NCBI GenBank assembly: GCA_027943335.1
Contig: BSBK01006356.1
Coordinates: 474,001 to 538,000 of the forward strand
Direction of reading: 5' to 3'
Source: Chamaecyparis obtusa
Taxonomy: Eukaryota; Streptophyta; Pinopsida; Cupressales; Cupressaceae
Length of the DNA stretch: 64,000 nt
In this document: positions 21,405 to 32,692 of the stretch, in pieces
How positions within the stretch are numbered: position 1 is the stretch's first letter
Layout of the letters: every line of letters starts with the position of its first letter
The notes under the pieces: generated by a model
Told to the model about the DNA's origin: nothing
The model's input: the letters and a program-made list of their open reading frames with translations, nothing else
Databases searched by the model: none
Program-made: the position numbers and the translations under genes

Positions 21405-21650
21405 GTTAGTGGAGGGCGAGAGGGCCGAAGCCCTACCCGCCTCCCACCCCTCTCTATTACTGTGCAGACCAACTGCCACTGTGGTAACACAGTGGGGGCG
21501 GCTCGGTCGGAACTGGACCACCACCACTATGTTAACATAGTGGTGACAGGATTACCGCAGGGTGCTCCCGTCTCACTTTTCCCGTAGGTGTGCCGTCGGC
21601 GCCATTGTTGTCTGGTGCGCCTAGCTCGCACCCCCCGCCCCCCCTGCAAT
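21405..21650. repeat. GC-rich patch with two related palindromes
   Basis: A sharply GC-rich patch in AT-rich surroundings. A hairpin at 21476-21495 has 8-bp arms CCACTGTG and CACAGTGG around GTAA. A perfect 24-bp palindrome spans 21522-21545 and is centred on GTTAAC. Their central 20 bases agree as CCACTRTG-KTAA-CAYAGTGG and their centres are 48 bp apart. No coding signal was found. Confidence 0.85.
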
Positions 21651-23322
21651 AAAAATAATAATAAGTTAGGTGTGTTGGGTTTAGGGCACATTTATATATT
21701 AAGCTTTGAGCTAAATAAAAAAAAGGGCATCAAATTAATTTCAAAATCATAAAAAAAATATATCAAATAAAAGAAATAGATTAATAAAATAAAGCCTTAA
21801 GGGATTTAATCCGTTAGGCTTTGCTTCATGGTAGGTTTATTTATAGGTTTTGGGAATGAGGGTTTTAGGAATAGAATAATATATGGACTCCAAAGTTAAT
21901 AAATTTTTAAGCATAGTGTATAAAATTGACTTTAGACGTAATCTAAAGGTTTGCATATTCTAGGGAATGCTAGAAGAATTTTGTAGATTTGATTTGCTTT
22001 GTGGTCTTCATCTTAGGAGACTTAATTAGATTTTAAAATGAATTGTTTTATTAGGCAATTTGTTGTCAATAATGACTTAGATTCTCCTAGAGGACTTAGA
22101 AGACTTAAATTATATTAAATTAAATTTAAACTATATTCTATTGAATTTCCTCCCTAGTTGCCTATATGGGCTAGGTGAAGGGAAATTGCTTAATAGGAAT
22201 ATATATTTAATTGGTTTAGATAATTGGGTTAAATTCTAAAATCTTAATAGATTAGAATCATTATGACTTTGAATAAATTATATTTAGAAGACTTAAACAA
22301 AGTATGTTATAGTTTGGTTTAATTTATTAGATCATTTTTAAGAATTAGTTTAATATAAATTTGTCTCTAAAGTCCTTATTATTGACACTAAGGTTAGGAG
22401 ACCTTAGAGGGTCAAATATTTCAATTGGATAATTATGTTTGTTTAATTGTTAAACAACATAATTAATCAAATAAATAATTATATAAATTGAGTGTGTTTT
22501 GGAGTTTTGATTAAGGAAAAAATAGGTTTTGAAGGGGCCTCGAAAACCTGTACAAATTGGTCATAAAGGATATTAAAAAAAGCAATCTTACATGGAACAG
22601 ATCCAGACCGCATCAAGGGTTTTACAACAGGCTCCCACAACCTAGAATTAAAAAGGTACCAGAAGAAGAAATCTGGAATCCCAACAAGAAAATCCGCTGT
22701 AAAAAAGAATAGAACAATTAAGTCCAGCAACCCTGAGATTTCCCACAAACAGCAAAGAAAAAAACTTCCAGCTAAGGTCCGGCTGCCCGCAAAGAAAAGC
22801 CCAATAAAAGTTATTCCCCGACTAGGAACGAAGGGACATATCAAAAGAGGGCAGATGTTTAGATTTATGTTTTCCTTTCACAGAAGTCGACCCGTTTTCT
22901 GCTTTCTTAGCCAAATCCTACCAAGGAAACGAATCAAGAACCAAGACACCCAAGCTCTGAGAATCAAGAGATTGTCCCAGGATATGGCTAGAAGTTTCCA
23001 AAGAAGTTGATTCAAGAGATGAATCAGGAGCAGCTATTCCAGAGTGAGCCAACGAAGCATTGACAATAGGAGGGCAGAAGCCTCACAACCATCAAATCCT
23101 CAAACAACTGAATCTATACAAAGAGGTGTTCCAAGGATGGAATCAACACCCGGGGAAGAGCCAGCAGAGGTCCCAAGAGGCGCATTGGCCTCAGCAATCT
23201 CCTGAGAAGAAGAAACAACCTGAGAAAAGCTTCTGATAGACGAGTCCTTCACAACAGAGTAATGTTGGGAGGAGGCCCCCTTCCACCAAGAAGCAGGTTT
23301 TTTAGCCTTTTCCTTAGTGATA
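21651..23322. other. AT-rich DNA, then a purine-biased block; no gene recognised
   Basis: 21651-22480 is AT-rich with no gene. 22480-23320 changes composition and reads on the minus strand as short open pieces. One is 121 codons (22479-22844) with hydrophobic, Phe-rich content. It might be a remnant of a retroelement leader on the minus strand, but no family motif is visible. Confidence 0.4.
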
Positions 23323-23950
23323 ATACTTTAAATTAGTGATTAAAAAAACTTTAAATTAGTGTTTTGGTGTTAATAATACTTTAAATTAGTGATTTTCCTT
23401 AGGTTTGTTTTAACTATATTAGTCGTTAGAGATTCTAATTTCATAGCTTTGTTGTGTTATAAATTTGAATAATTTAGAATTAGATAAAATTTTATAGGTG
23501 TATAATTATATTCAATGCATTGATTCGTTTAAGTTAATCTTATTGAGTAGATTAAATTTAAGACAACATCAACTTGATCGTTAGCTTATCTAGCAAAATC
23601 TTAAACTAGATGTCATTAGAATGATAGGACCCTTGTTTGAAGTCAGTTAAACACCAAACTTGGGACAAACTATCAAAATCACTTGGTGATCAAATTCTTT
23701 CAAATTATCCATAACATCGATAACCCTAGTTGGACATTTAGATTCACTCTAGACAATAGTTGACATTAGGGTTTTGACCCATTTGTAGTATTGGTCAAAC
23801 CTAGTCAACCCGGTCCTAGTTTTCACCTAGACTATATCTAAACTCATCTCGGTTTGTGTGAACCTCCTTAAATTTAGTGGCTTCTATACATACAATAGTT
23901 GTTTTAGAAAAAATTCCTAGTTGTGTTTTGCTCTATTTTTTGGCACCACA
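23323..23950 (+). repeat. Gypsy-E 5' LTR, right-hand part (left end not found)
   Basis: The segment ends in GGCACCACA directly before a decayed primer site, which makes it the right part of an LTR. Near its left it has three spaced copies of ACTTTAAATTAGTG (about 23328-23393). The left boundary could not be fixed. Confidence 0.5.
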
Positions 23951-23953
23951 TTT

Positions 23954-23967
23954 TGGTATTAAAGTCA
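23954..23967 (+). promoter_or_regulatory. Gypsy-E primer binding site, decayed
   Basis: TGGTATTAAAGTCA differs from TGGTATCAGAGCCA at three positions, all C-to-T or G-to-A. The position between an LTR-like end and a gag start supports the call. Confidence 0.65.
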
Positions 23968-24032
23968 AGTTAGTTAACATTGGGAACCTAACCCACTGCG
24001 TAAGGACTAAACCTTGTATTTCTATGTGTAGG

Positions 24033-25300
24033 ATGCCTCCACTCACTTGACTGGCCCGTGGATGTGGACGAGGTTATAGACGAATCTTTGTAACTCGAGA
24101 GGAGGTACAATCTGAGGTAGAAGTTCGAGGAGGGGACCAAGGTCCACCTCCTGAACCACCTCCTAATCTGAATCCAAATTTACTACAAGCATTTTGGAAC
24201 CTAGCTGGGATTTTCCTTAACCGAATACCTCCAATTGTATAGCAGAATGTGCAGCAGGGATTCGAAGGACGTGGGTCCTCAGCCAGGGAACGAAGTAGGA
24301 GTTCCCCTCCTAGGATCACTGAGGGACATGATGATCAGGAGATTGGGTCCATTGCTGGACCAGAACCTCCACCCAAGATTGAGGTTTGTAGATATGACAA
24401 AGCACCCCTTGATGCAGGTGATCAGATCAGAGAGTTGGTGCGACTTCAACCACCACTATTCATGGGATCTACTGATGGGACAAAGGTCAAGTCTTGGCTT
24501 CTGAGCCTTGAGTAGTGTTTTGGGTTGCGACCTTATCAGAGAAATCTCAAAGCACATTTCTCTATTCATCTTCTTAGATGAGGAGCCTCCACTTGGTGGA
24601 AACACGAGGAATTCAAGGGGCATCTGATTATCGACACCCTGACATGGAAAACCTTCCTAAAGATATTTAGGGCCACATATCTCTTAGAGCAGTTTAGACA
24701 GCATCACATAGACGAATTTCATGATATGCAACAAAGGACTTTTAGTAGCCCAGTATGAGGGAAAGTTTATAGACCTCCCTTATGTTGAGTATATGAGGGA
24801 TGAGAAACTTCATGTCAATCGGTTCATTAAAGGATTGAACCCGTTTATAGAAAGCATGGTACACATGGTACCGCTAGGAGACTTATAGTTCACCAATGAT
24901 AGAGCCTTAGTAGTTGAGGAGATTGTAAAGGGATCTCAGTATCACAATCACACACCATAGAATTTAGGCTATCAAAAGCCCCCTTGGAAAGGGAATCAAA
25001 GGAGCTCTTCGGGGTCGTTTAGAACCCCACAACCGTAGCAGCAACAACAGCCTCAACGGTCTCAACAGAACCAGAGACACAAACCACCTAAAGGTCAACA
25101 GGGCTCAAAGCCCAAGCCGTGGAAGTCTCAAGGTCCTAAGAAGGACCAAAAATCTTAGGCCCCTTATACACCCCCAGCACAGATACAACAACCGTATAAG
25201 GGGGGGATACAACAGGTTTACTAGGACATGAGGTTCTCATAATTCCAAACCTCAGGGCGTCTAGATCCAAACACATGGTTCATGCTATACTTGTGGTGCC
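24033..25300 (+). pseudogene. Gypsy-E gag, heavily decayed
   Basis: A gag frame starts ATG at 24033 with a stop after five codons. It is rich in proline and charged residues (GGDQGPPPEPPPNLNP, about 24137-24180). A capsid region reads LVRLQPPLFMGSTDGTKVKS near 24436-24495, then frameshifts and stops accumulate to about 25180. A GHIARE piece of a zinc knuckle is visible near 25303. The order of blocks resembles the gag of chromovirus-type Gypsy elements. Confidence 0.78.
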
Positions 25301-26580
25301 ATGGGGCACATAGCTAGGGAATTCCCTCAGGGAGGCAGTCAGCCGGCAGCAATGTCTGAACCTATAGTTGGGGACATGGGCAAGTCCCACAGAGTTTTTT
25401 CAGCGGTTGACAACCGCCAAGAAAAGCATCAGGCCACTGTCATTGAGGCCATAGGTACAATCAAAGGTAGTGATGTTTCTATCCTATTTGATACTGGAGC
25501 TACTGACTCCTTTGTTTCTCGATTGGTTGTGGAGCGTTGCGGGCTAGTGGCAGCTAGGCAAGATATTAGGTGGGAAGTTGAGTTAGCTTCGGGAGCTAGA
25601 GTGTCTATTACCTCGATGGTCAGAGAATGTATGATCCAGATTGGTAGCTTAACCACCTTAGCAGACCTCAGAGTTACACCTCTTGGATCATACACTCTAG
25701 TTCTTGGTATGGATTGGCTATATGCTCACAAGGCCAAACTAGATTTTCATAAGAAGTTGATCGAATGCTTGGATGATGATGGCAACGCCACTATGATTTC
25801 TGGAATCCAAAGACCTATATCCCTCCATGTGATCTCCACTATGCAGCTTAAGCGAAGTATGCAGAAGGGATGTCAGATGTTTTCTATCACCATCAACGAT
25901 AGGGAGGACGAGGCAAAACAAGAAGCCTCACTGGATGACCATCCCATTTTGCAAGAATATGCAGATGTGTTTCCTTCAGAACTACCTGGTATGCCTCCTC
26001 ATAGGGAAATGGACTTTCACATAGATCTTGTACCGGGAGCAGAAGCAGTTTCTAGAGCACCTTACAGGATGACCACTAATGAGCTTAACAAGCTCAAGTT
26101 GCAGCTTGAGGAACTATTAAAGAAAGGACATATTCATCCTAGTGTTTCTCCTTGGGGTGTACCTGTGATCTTTGTAAAGAAGAAAGATCTCTTAGGTTGT
26201 GTATGGATTACTGCCAATTGAACAAATTAACCATCAAGAATCGGTATCCACTTCCTAGGATTGAAGACCTATTTGACCAGCTACAGAATGCCCGAGTGTT
26301 CTCCAAGATAGACCTTAAGTCAGGATATCACCAATAGAGGATAGTGGATAGTGATATTCACAAAACCGCATTCTGCACCAGATATGGCTACTTTGAGTTC
26401 ACAATGGTTCCATTCGGTCTTACAAATGATCCAGTTGTATTCATGTGTCTCATGAACGGAGTATTTTGTACATTCCTTGAAAAATGTGTGGTAGTTTTCC
26501 TTGATGACATATTAATCTATTCAAAGGATGAGAGAGCACGAAGAGCACCAGAGACAAGTCTTACAGTGCTTGGGGGATAA
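25301..26580 (+). pseudogene. Gypsy-E protease and reverse transcriptase, broken
   Basis: The protease carries the DTG triplet (ILFDTGATDSFVS, about 25480-25520), the form usual in this Gypsy branch, unlike the DSG of Gypsy-B. RT begins with the ELPGMPPHREMDFHIDLVPG block (about 25979-26038), then APYRMT and [14 protein letters not shown] near 26149-26188. A frameshift follows, then [30 protein letters not shown] with a stop, [10 protein letters not shown], and the active site FLDD near 26498-26510. Frameshifts near 26190 and 26560 and stops inactivate it. Confidence 0.88.
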
Positions 26581-27290
26581 TCAATTGTATGGAAGCTTGT
26601 CGAAATGTGCATTTTTTAGATCATAGGTCAAGTATTTGGGTCATGTGATATCTGGCGATGGGATCTCAGTAGATCCATCAAAGATTGATGCCATTATGAA
26701 CTGGTCATCACCTACCACTATGACTGAGGTAAGAAGTTTCATGGGTCTATCCAGTTATTACATACAGTTTGTTGAGGGGTTCTCTCAAGTGGCACACCCC
26801 ATCACTTATCTTCAACGAAAGCGAAAGATGTTTGAGTGGACTGAGAATTGTCATAGAACCTTTCAAGATCTCAAGAGAGCATTGACCAATGCACCCATTC
26901 TTGTTATGCCAGAGCCTTCAGTAGACTTTGTAGTTTGCATTGATGCTTCCTTAGATGGTTTAGGGGTAGTTCTTATGCAGGGTGGGAGAGCTATAGCTTG
27001 CGAGGCCAGGAAAATGAAGACTCGGGAGCTCAACTACCCTACCCATGATCTTGAACTTGCAACAGTGGTGCATGATTTAGTGAGATGGCGACATGTCCTC
27101 TTAGGAAATCAGTTTGAACTTCATTCAGACCATCAAAGTCTACAATACATCTTCACACAACCAAACCTTAATGCTTGACAGTGAAGATGGATGGAGTTCT
27201 TGTGCAAATATGATTTTGATGTTCATTATATCAAGGGGAAAGAGAACGTTGTCGTAGATACCTTGAGTAGGAGATGACATGAGCTTTCTT
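26581..27290 (+). pseudogene. Gypsy-E RNase H
   Basis: It is open from about 26633 to 27178, with GHVISGDGISVDPSKIDAI (RT connection), FMGLSSYYIQFVEGFS, the FVVCIDASLDGLGVVL block near 26929-26980, the LELATVVHDLVRWRHVLLG block and the LHSDHQSLQYIF block near 27120-27155. Stops follow, then the conserved end VVVDTLSRR near 27250-27276. Confidence 0.87.
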
Positions 27291-28600
27291 CTATGTCCAC
27301 AGGCACAGATTTTAGAGATCACATTCTTCATCACTTACATGAAGATGAGATGTATGCAGAAGTTAGTGAGTTGATTCGAGCTTAGAGACCCCTTGAAGGG
27401 AAGTATGCAGATTATATATTAGAGTCTGATGGACTCTTACATCATAGAGGACGCATATATATACCTTCTTTCGGAGGATTGCGTGAGTTTTCCGTGCTAG
27501 AGGCCCATAGAGCCCCTTATGTAGCATATCCTAGAGTTAAGAAGATGCATGCCGACTTGAGATAGTTATATCATTGGCTAGGCATGAGAACGCAGATTGC
27601 TGAGTTGGTAGCTAAGTGCCTAGAATGCTAGAGGGTGAAGGTGAAACACTGCCATCCAAGTGGTCTTCTTTAGCCTCATGAGATACCAGTGTGGAAGTGG
27701 GACACCATTTCTATAGACTTCATTGTAGGTCTTCCTATGTCATCTCGTCATCATGATGCCATCATGGTGACAATTGACAAGTTGACCAAGGTGGCTCACT
27801 TTTCACCCGTGTGAACTATCTCTACCACACTAATAGTGGCACAAGTGTTCCTACGAGATATCATAAGACTGCTCGGTGTACCTCATAAGATCATCTCGGA
27901 TCGAGATTCTCTCTTCAATTCATCCTTTTGGAGAGAACTGCAAGCAGTTATGGGTACTAGGCTCAACTTCAGTACAACCTATCATCTTGAGATAGATGGA
28001 CATACCGAAAGGATCAATCAAGTGTTAGAAGACATGCTACGCATGTATGTGATGGACCATCATACCCGGTGGGAGGAATACCTGCATTTAGTTAAGTTTT
28101 CCTATAACAATGGGTATCATACATCCTTGGGTATGCCTCCTTACCAGGCTCTTTATGGTAACCTTGCACAACACCACTTAGTTGGGATAGGATTAAGGAT
28201 AGAGTTTCCATTAGTCATGAGCTAGTTAGGGATATGGAGCAGCAAGTAACCTTGATTAGGCAGTATATCAAAGAGGCTTAGGATAGGTAGAAGTATGCAA
28301 ATGCGAAGAGGATAGATCGAGCCTATTTAGTGGGAGATATCGTCTTTTTGAGGGTGTGGTCGCATAAGAGTCCAATCCATTTTGGAAAGGACTCTAAGCT
28401 TGCACCTCATTTTTTTGGACCTTTTGAGATCCTAGAGAGGATGGGACCAGTTGCATACCATTTAGCTTTGCCACCTATCTTGTCATGCATCCATGATGTG
28501 TTTCATGTTTCAATTTTCAAGAAGTATACTTATGATGAGACTCATGTGATAGATTAGGATGCCTTACAGGTAGAGTCAAATGGACAGTTGGCTTTGGATC
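27291..28600 (+). pseudogene. Gypsy-E integrase and C-terminal tail, truncated
   Basis: The zinc module is seen as LYHWLGMR and the LVAKCLEC pair near 27565-27633. The core has WDTISIDFIVGLP (about 27697-27738), IISDRDSLFNSSFW near 27890-27935 and the GHTERINQVLEDMLR block near 28000-28050. The tail keeps the FGPFEILERMGPVAYHLALP block (about 28420-28475), HDVFHVSIFKKYTYD, and an ALQVESNGQLALDP end that normally precedes the chromodomain. It then stops being recognisable at about 28600, where the minus-strand Gypsy-D begins. No 3' LTR remains. Confidence 0.86.
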
Positions 28601-29232
28601 CCACTTCTTCCCTCCATGCTTCCCAATTCTCTCAGTTCAAAAACTCCTTTGGGGTGAACACCATAAACCACTACAAAAGGACTCTTACCAGTTGTCCTAT
28701 TTACACTATCATTATAGGCAAACTCTGCCTGTGGTAGGACTTGATCCCACACTTGACCATATTCTTTTGTTAAGCACATCAAAAGGTTCCCTAAGACTCA
28801 ATTTATGACCTCTGCTTGGCCATCTGTCTAGGGATGATAAGCTGACCCAAATGACAGATTAGTTCCTAGCCTCTTCCATAATGTCTTCCAAAAATTCCCC
28901 ATGAATTTGGCATCTTTGTTTGAGACTATACTAAGGGGCAATCCATGGATTCTCACAACTTCTCTAAAAAACAATTGAGCTATGTAGCTTGCATCATGTG
29001 TAGTTTTGCATGGAATAAAATGGCTCATTTTACTGAACCTATCAACAACTACAAAGATACTATCCATCCCAGTGCTTGTCCTTGGTAGTCCAACAATGAA
29101 GTCCATATTGGGGCACTCCCATGGTCTGTTTGGAATAGGGAGAGACTGGTACAAGCCTGCACTAGAGGATGTACCTTTAGCTTTCTGACACACCATACAT
29201 TGTTCTACATATTTCCTCACATCTCTCTGCAT
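28600..29232 (-). pseudogene. Gypsy-D integrase, truncated at its 3' end
   Basis: On the minus strand the zinc module end (MVCQKAKGT), the core block [18 protein letters not shown], the [16 protein letters not shown] block, [14 protein letters not shown] (aspartate of the second motif retained) and, after one stop, AEFAYNDSVNRTTGKSPF are all visible. The frame runs to FELRELGSMEGRSG near 28600 and then loses homology at the Gypsy-E junction. The integrase C-terminus and 3' LTR are missing. It is closer to Gypsy-B than to Gypsy-E in sequence. Confidence 0.88.
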
Positions 29233-29522
29233 CCTAGGCTAGTAGTAGAATCTCTGAACCAACTCAAGGGTCTTATTGAGACCAAATTGGCCACTAAGAC
29301 TACCATTGTGCTTTTCTTGTATAAGGTTCTCTCTCATAGACCATTTGGGCACACACAACTGTCCTCCTCTAAACTATAACTCATTTTGCAAAGTGTAATC
29401 TGCAAATTGACCATGAAATGATTGGTGAACTCCATACATACCTTATAGGCCTCTGAAAAGTCTTCATCTTCTTTGTCAAGTTTTTTAAAACTTTCCACTC
29501 CAATACTCCGCAACTATATTTC

Positions 29523-30249
29523 CTAAACAGTAAGTAGCCTTTGGCTCAATGCACCTGCAACCTTATTCATTTGCACATTTTTATGCTTTATGGTAAAAGT
29601 ATAAGCTTTCAAGAACTCCATCCGCTTAAGATGCCTATTGCTCAACTTTTCTTGTGTATTGATGTAACTCGAAGCTTGATTATCAGTGAATACTACAAAC
29701 TCTTTGGGTAGGAGATAATGTCTCCATTTCCTAAGGGCTTGAACTAAAGCATAGAGTTCTAGGTCATATGATGAGTACCTTTGCTTGGCCTCATTTAGCT
29801 TTTCACTAAAGAAAGCTACTGGTCTTCCATCTTGGCTGAGGACTGCTCCAACTGCAACACTACTAGCATCACACTCCAAAGTAAACAATCTTTCAAAGCA
29901 AGGCAACACAAGGATGGGTTGGGTAGCCACCTTCTTCTTCAACAACTCAAAGCCTCTATTAGCTTCCTTTGTCCATTTAAACTTAGTCTTTAATCCACCT
30001 TTAATGGTGTCCAATATAGGAGCACAAATCTCACTAAATCCTCTAATTAACTTCCTATAAAATTGGGCTAATCCATGGAAACTTCTTACCTTTGTTCCTA
30101 TTTTTGGATTCGACCAACTAAGGATAGCTACAACCTTGTCTCGGTCCATCTTGAGCTTTCCTTGTGAGACAACAAAACCTAGGTAGACTAATTCTTGCTT
30201 TAGAAATTTACATTTTTCCAAATTAATAGCTAGCTACTCCTCATACAAT
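29523..30249 (-). pseudogene. Gypsy-D RNase H and RT connection
   Basis: An open minus-strand frame of 232 codons holds KQELVYLGFVVSQGKLKMD (RT thumb), the SFHGLAQFYRKLIRGFS block, FTLECDASSVAVGAVLSQDG near 29840-29885, RPVAFFSEKLNEAKQRY, the YDLELYALVQALRKWRHYL block, and FVVFTDNQASSYI, where aspartate is kept but the following HKAL is changed. Between this and the integrase (29233-29522) lies a decayed linker without an open frame. Confidence 0.88.
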
Positions 30250-30711
30250 CTTTTTAACACAACCTCTAGGTGTTCAAGGTGTTTTGCCTTTGTCTTGTTG
30301 AGTACCAGTATATCGTCAAGGTAGACAACTACAAACCTTCCTATGTAGTCTTTTAGTAGTCATTCATCAACCTCGTGAATGTGCTAGGGGCATTGCTAAG
30401 CCCAAATGGCATGACAAGCCATTCATATAGTCATGTTGTAGTTTTGAAGGTCATCTTCCATTCATCCCCCTCCTTGATCTGAATTTGATGATATCCACTT
30501 TTTAGATCCAACTTTGTGAAGTATTTAGCCCCACCAAGAAATTTCATTAGGTCCTCAATCCTAGGGTTTGGAAACCTATATCTTATTGTTATTCTTTTTA
30601 TAGCTCTAGAATTTGTGCATAACCTCCATTTACCTCTTTTTTTTATGCTAACACCACTGGCACTATACAGGGACTTATGCTCTTCTTACTAAGCCCTTGA
30701 TCCAATAACTC
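30250..30711 (-). pseudogene. Gypsy-D reverse transcriptase core, frameshifted
   Basis: It has several frameshifts and stops on the minus strand. The active site YLDD is still readable at 30312-30323 (in VVVYLDDILVLNKTKAK). The segment joins the protease-side frame at about 30712. Confidence 0.82.
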
Positions 30712-31566
30712 TTACACTTGTCTGGCTATCTCATTATTCTCCTCAGGGGTCATTTTATAGGTTGCCTTATTGGGAAATGATGCTCCTGGAATGAAGTCAA
30801 TTTGGTGACTTATTGATCTATGTGGTGGCAAGACTGTGGGTGATCCATCACTCACAATGTTCTTAAACTGCTCCAAAAGTTGTTGTATCTCCTTCAGTAA
30901 AGGTGTTGGTTCTTCTGTATTTTCTTCTTTAGGCTTCTTCATGACAGCATAACACTCTTCAACTTCTCTTTTTAGATCTTGTAGGAATTCTTTTCCCCCA
31001 ACTACCAACACATTAGGACTAGCCTTCACTCCTTCGTCCTCCACCAGAGACTGGATTTTGTATGTCACTCCATCTTTTTGAAAAGAAAACGAACTCTTCT
31101 CTCCATTATGCATGGCTTTCCTATCAAACTGCCAGGGTCTTCCCAATAGAAGATGACAAGCATCCATAGGAAGTACATCACAAAGAATCTTGTCATTGTA
31201 TCCTCCAATTGCAAATTCAATCCATGCTTGTTCATTTACTAGGACATGTTCTCCTTTGTTCAACCATGTCACCCTATAAGGATGGTCATGAGGTATCTTA
31301 GTTACTCCAAGTTTGTTCACTGCTTCCTCAGAGATTGTGTTATCAGTTGACCCTAAGTCAATGATCACCTTGCATAACTTACCAAGAATCTTGCACTTCA
31401 CCTTGAAAAGTGATATCCTTTTCTTAGGTTCTTCCCTAACTGGTTCTTTGATCAGTAGTCTCTTGATCATCAAATTATCCCCACTCTCTGAATCAAGATT
31501 TACTTCAGGAGTTTTCACACTACTTGCCTCCTCTTGAACATAAATGACTCTTTTCTCTTATTGAGA
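30712..31566 (-). pseudogene. Gypsy-D protease and N-terminal RT
   Basis: A 268-codon minus-strand frame with a protease domain whose catalytic triplet reads DLG (VIIDLGSTDN, near 31345-31375), a single-base change from DSG. The HLLLGRPWQFDRKAMHN block follows, and then the IDFIPGASFPNKATYKMTP block that opens RT. Confidence 0.88.
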
Positions 31567-32627
31567 TTATGTTGCCTTGTCAGGACACCTATAGGCTGGA
31601 TACCCAAGTTGTCCATAGTTATAACACTTCATATTAGCAAAGTGGGACCCTCTACTAGAGCCACTAAATCTGCCTCTATTGTTGCCAAAACCTCTACCTT
31701 TGTTTTGACTTCCTCTTCCACTTGGTTCAATGGTCTGCTCTGTCAATCTTGATTCTCCTTGGGGTCTTGTTTCATTCCCCCTTCCACCACAATTACCTCT
31801 ATGGCCTCTGTCATCTCTTCCTCTGCCTCTACCTCGGTTGCTTGCATCATGCTTCTTTTTAAGCTTCTCCTCCACCTTGAGAGCAAGTTGAAAACATTGA
31901 TGAACTACCCTTGGACTCAAGAGAAGTATCTCCTCTTGTATATTCCATTTTAACCCATTTAGATACCTGGCCACATTTAGGCTTTCTTCTTCCATTACAT
32001 GTGACCTAAGACATAGCTTATGAAACTCTTTTGTATATGCACTCACTTCAAGATCCTTTTGCCTTAGGCTTTGTCTTTTCTTGTGTAATTGTACTTCATA
32101 ATCATTTGATGGGTAGGTTTCTCTGATCTTTGCCACCATACCTTTCCAATTAGCAATAGGATTATTTCCTTCTTTTAACCTCTCATCTTGCACAAAATTC
32201 CACCATGTGAGGGCATCTCCTCTCATTCTTGACTTAGCCACTCTAACTCTTTGGGCTTCACTTATACGTTCACACTCAAAGTGGTTCTCCATTCCTTCTA
32301 TCCACTCCATGACCAATTATACTTCCATCTTGCCCCTAAATAATGGTATTCCTTCCAAGGACTTGTCACTCATTTCCTTTAATGCCCTTAAGAAAGGTTC
32401 TTCCTCTAGCACAGGGTTTGGTTCAGGAACTTGGTCTTCTTCGGCCATCTCTTTGCCTTTATCTTCCACTTCTCTAACCTTCTCGCTAATTAGTTATGTC
32501 TTGGACTCTACTGCACCAAGTTTACTTTCAATCTCTGCTAACCTTTCCCTAAGGAGTCTATTTTCCACCTCTTGATCTTCCACTTTCTTTTCCAACTATG
32601 CATTTGTCACCATTTTAGATGAACCCA
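31567..32627 (-). pseudogene. Gypsy-D gag
   Basis: The minus-strand start is ATG at 32627 (MGSSKMV). An N-terminal coiled-coil-like stretch (ENRLLRERLAEIESKLGAVE) is followed by a stop and frame change, then an open capsid frame from 32316 with the MEWIEGMENHFECE block, DALTWWNFVQDERLK and KDLEVSAYTKEFHKLCLRS. A Gly/Arg-rich nucleocapsid follows with a zinc knuckle CYNYGQLGYPAYRC, whose second Cys and His are replaced by Tyr. The frame ends at 31567. Confidence 0.88.
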
Positions 32628-32676
32628 TTGATTCTGGTGAATACAACACCCACCTTCACTAGCCCAAATCTTTTGG

Positions 32677-32689
32677 GGCTCTGATACCA
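32677..32689 (-). promoter_or_regulatory. Gypsy-D primer binding site
   Basis: The plus strand reads GGCTCTGATACCA, so the minus strand gives TGGTATCAGAGCC, a perfect match to the initiator-Met tRNA complement. Confidence 0.93.
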
Positions 32690-32692
32690 ATT

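Noticed and set aside
22479..22844. 121-codon minus-strand frame with hydrophobic content
   Set aside because: Phe/Leu-rich with no family motif, lying in a composition-shifted block that is probably an old retroelement leader.
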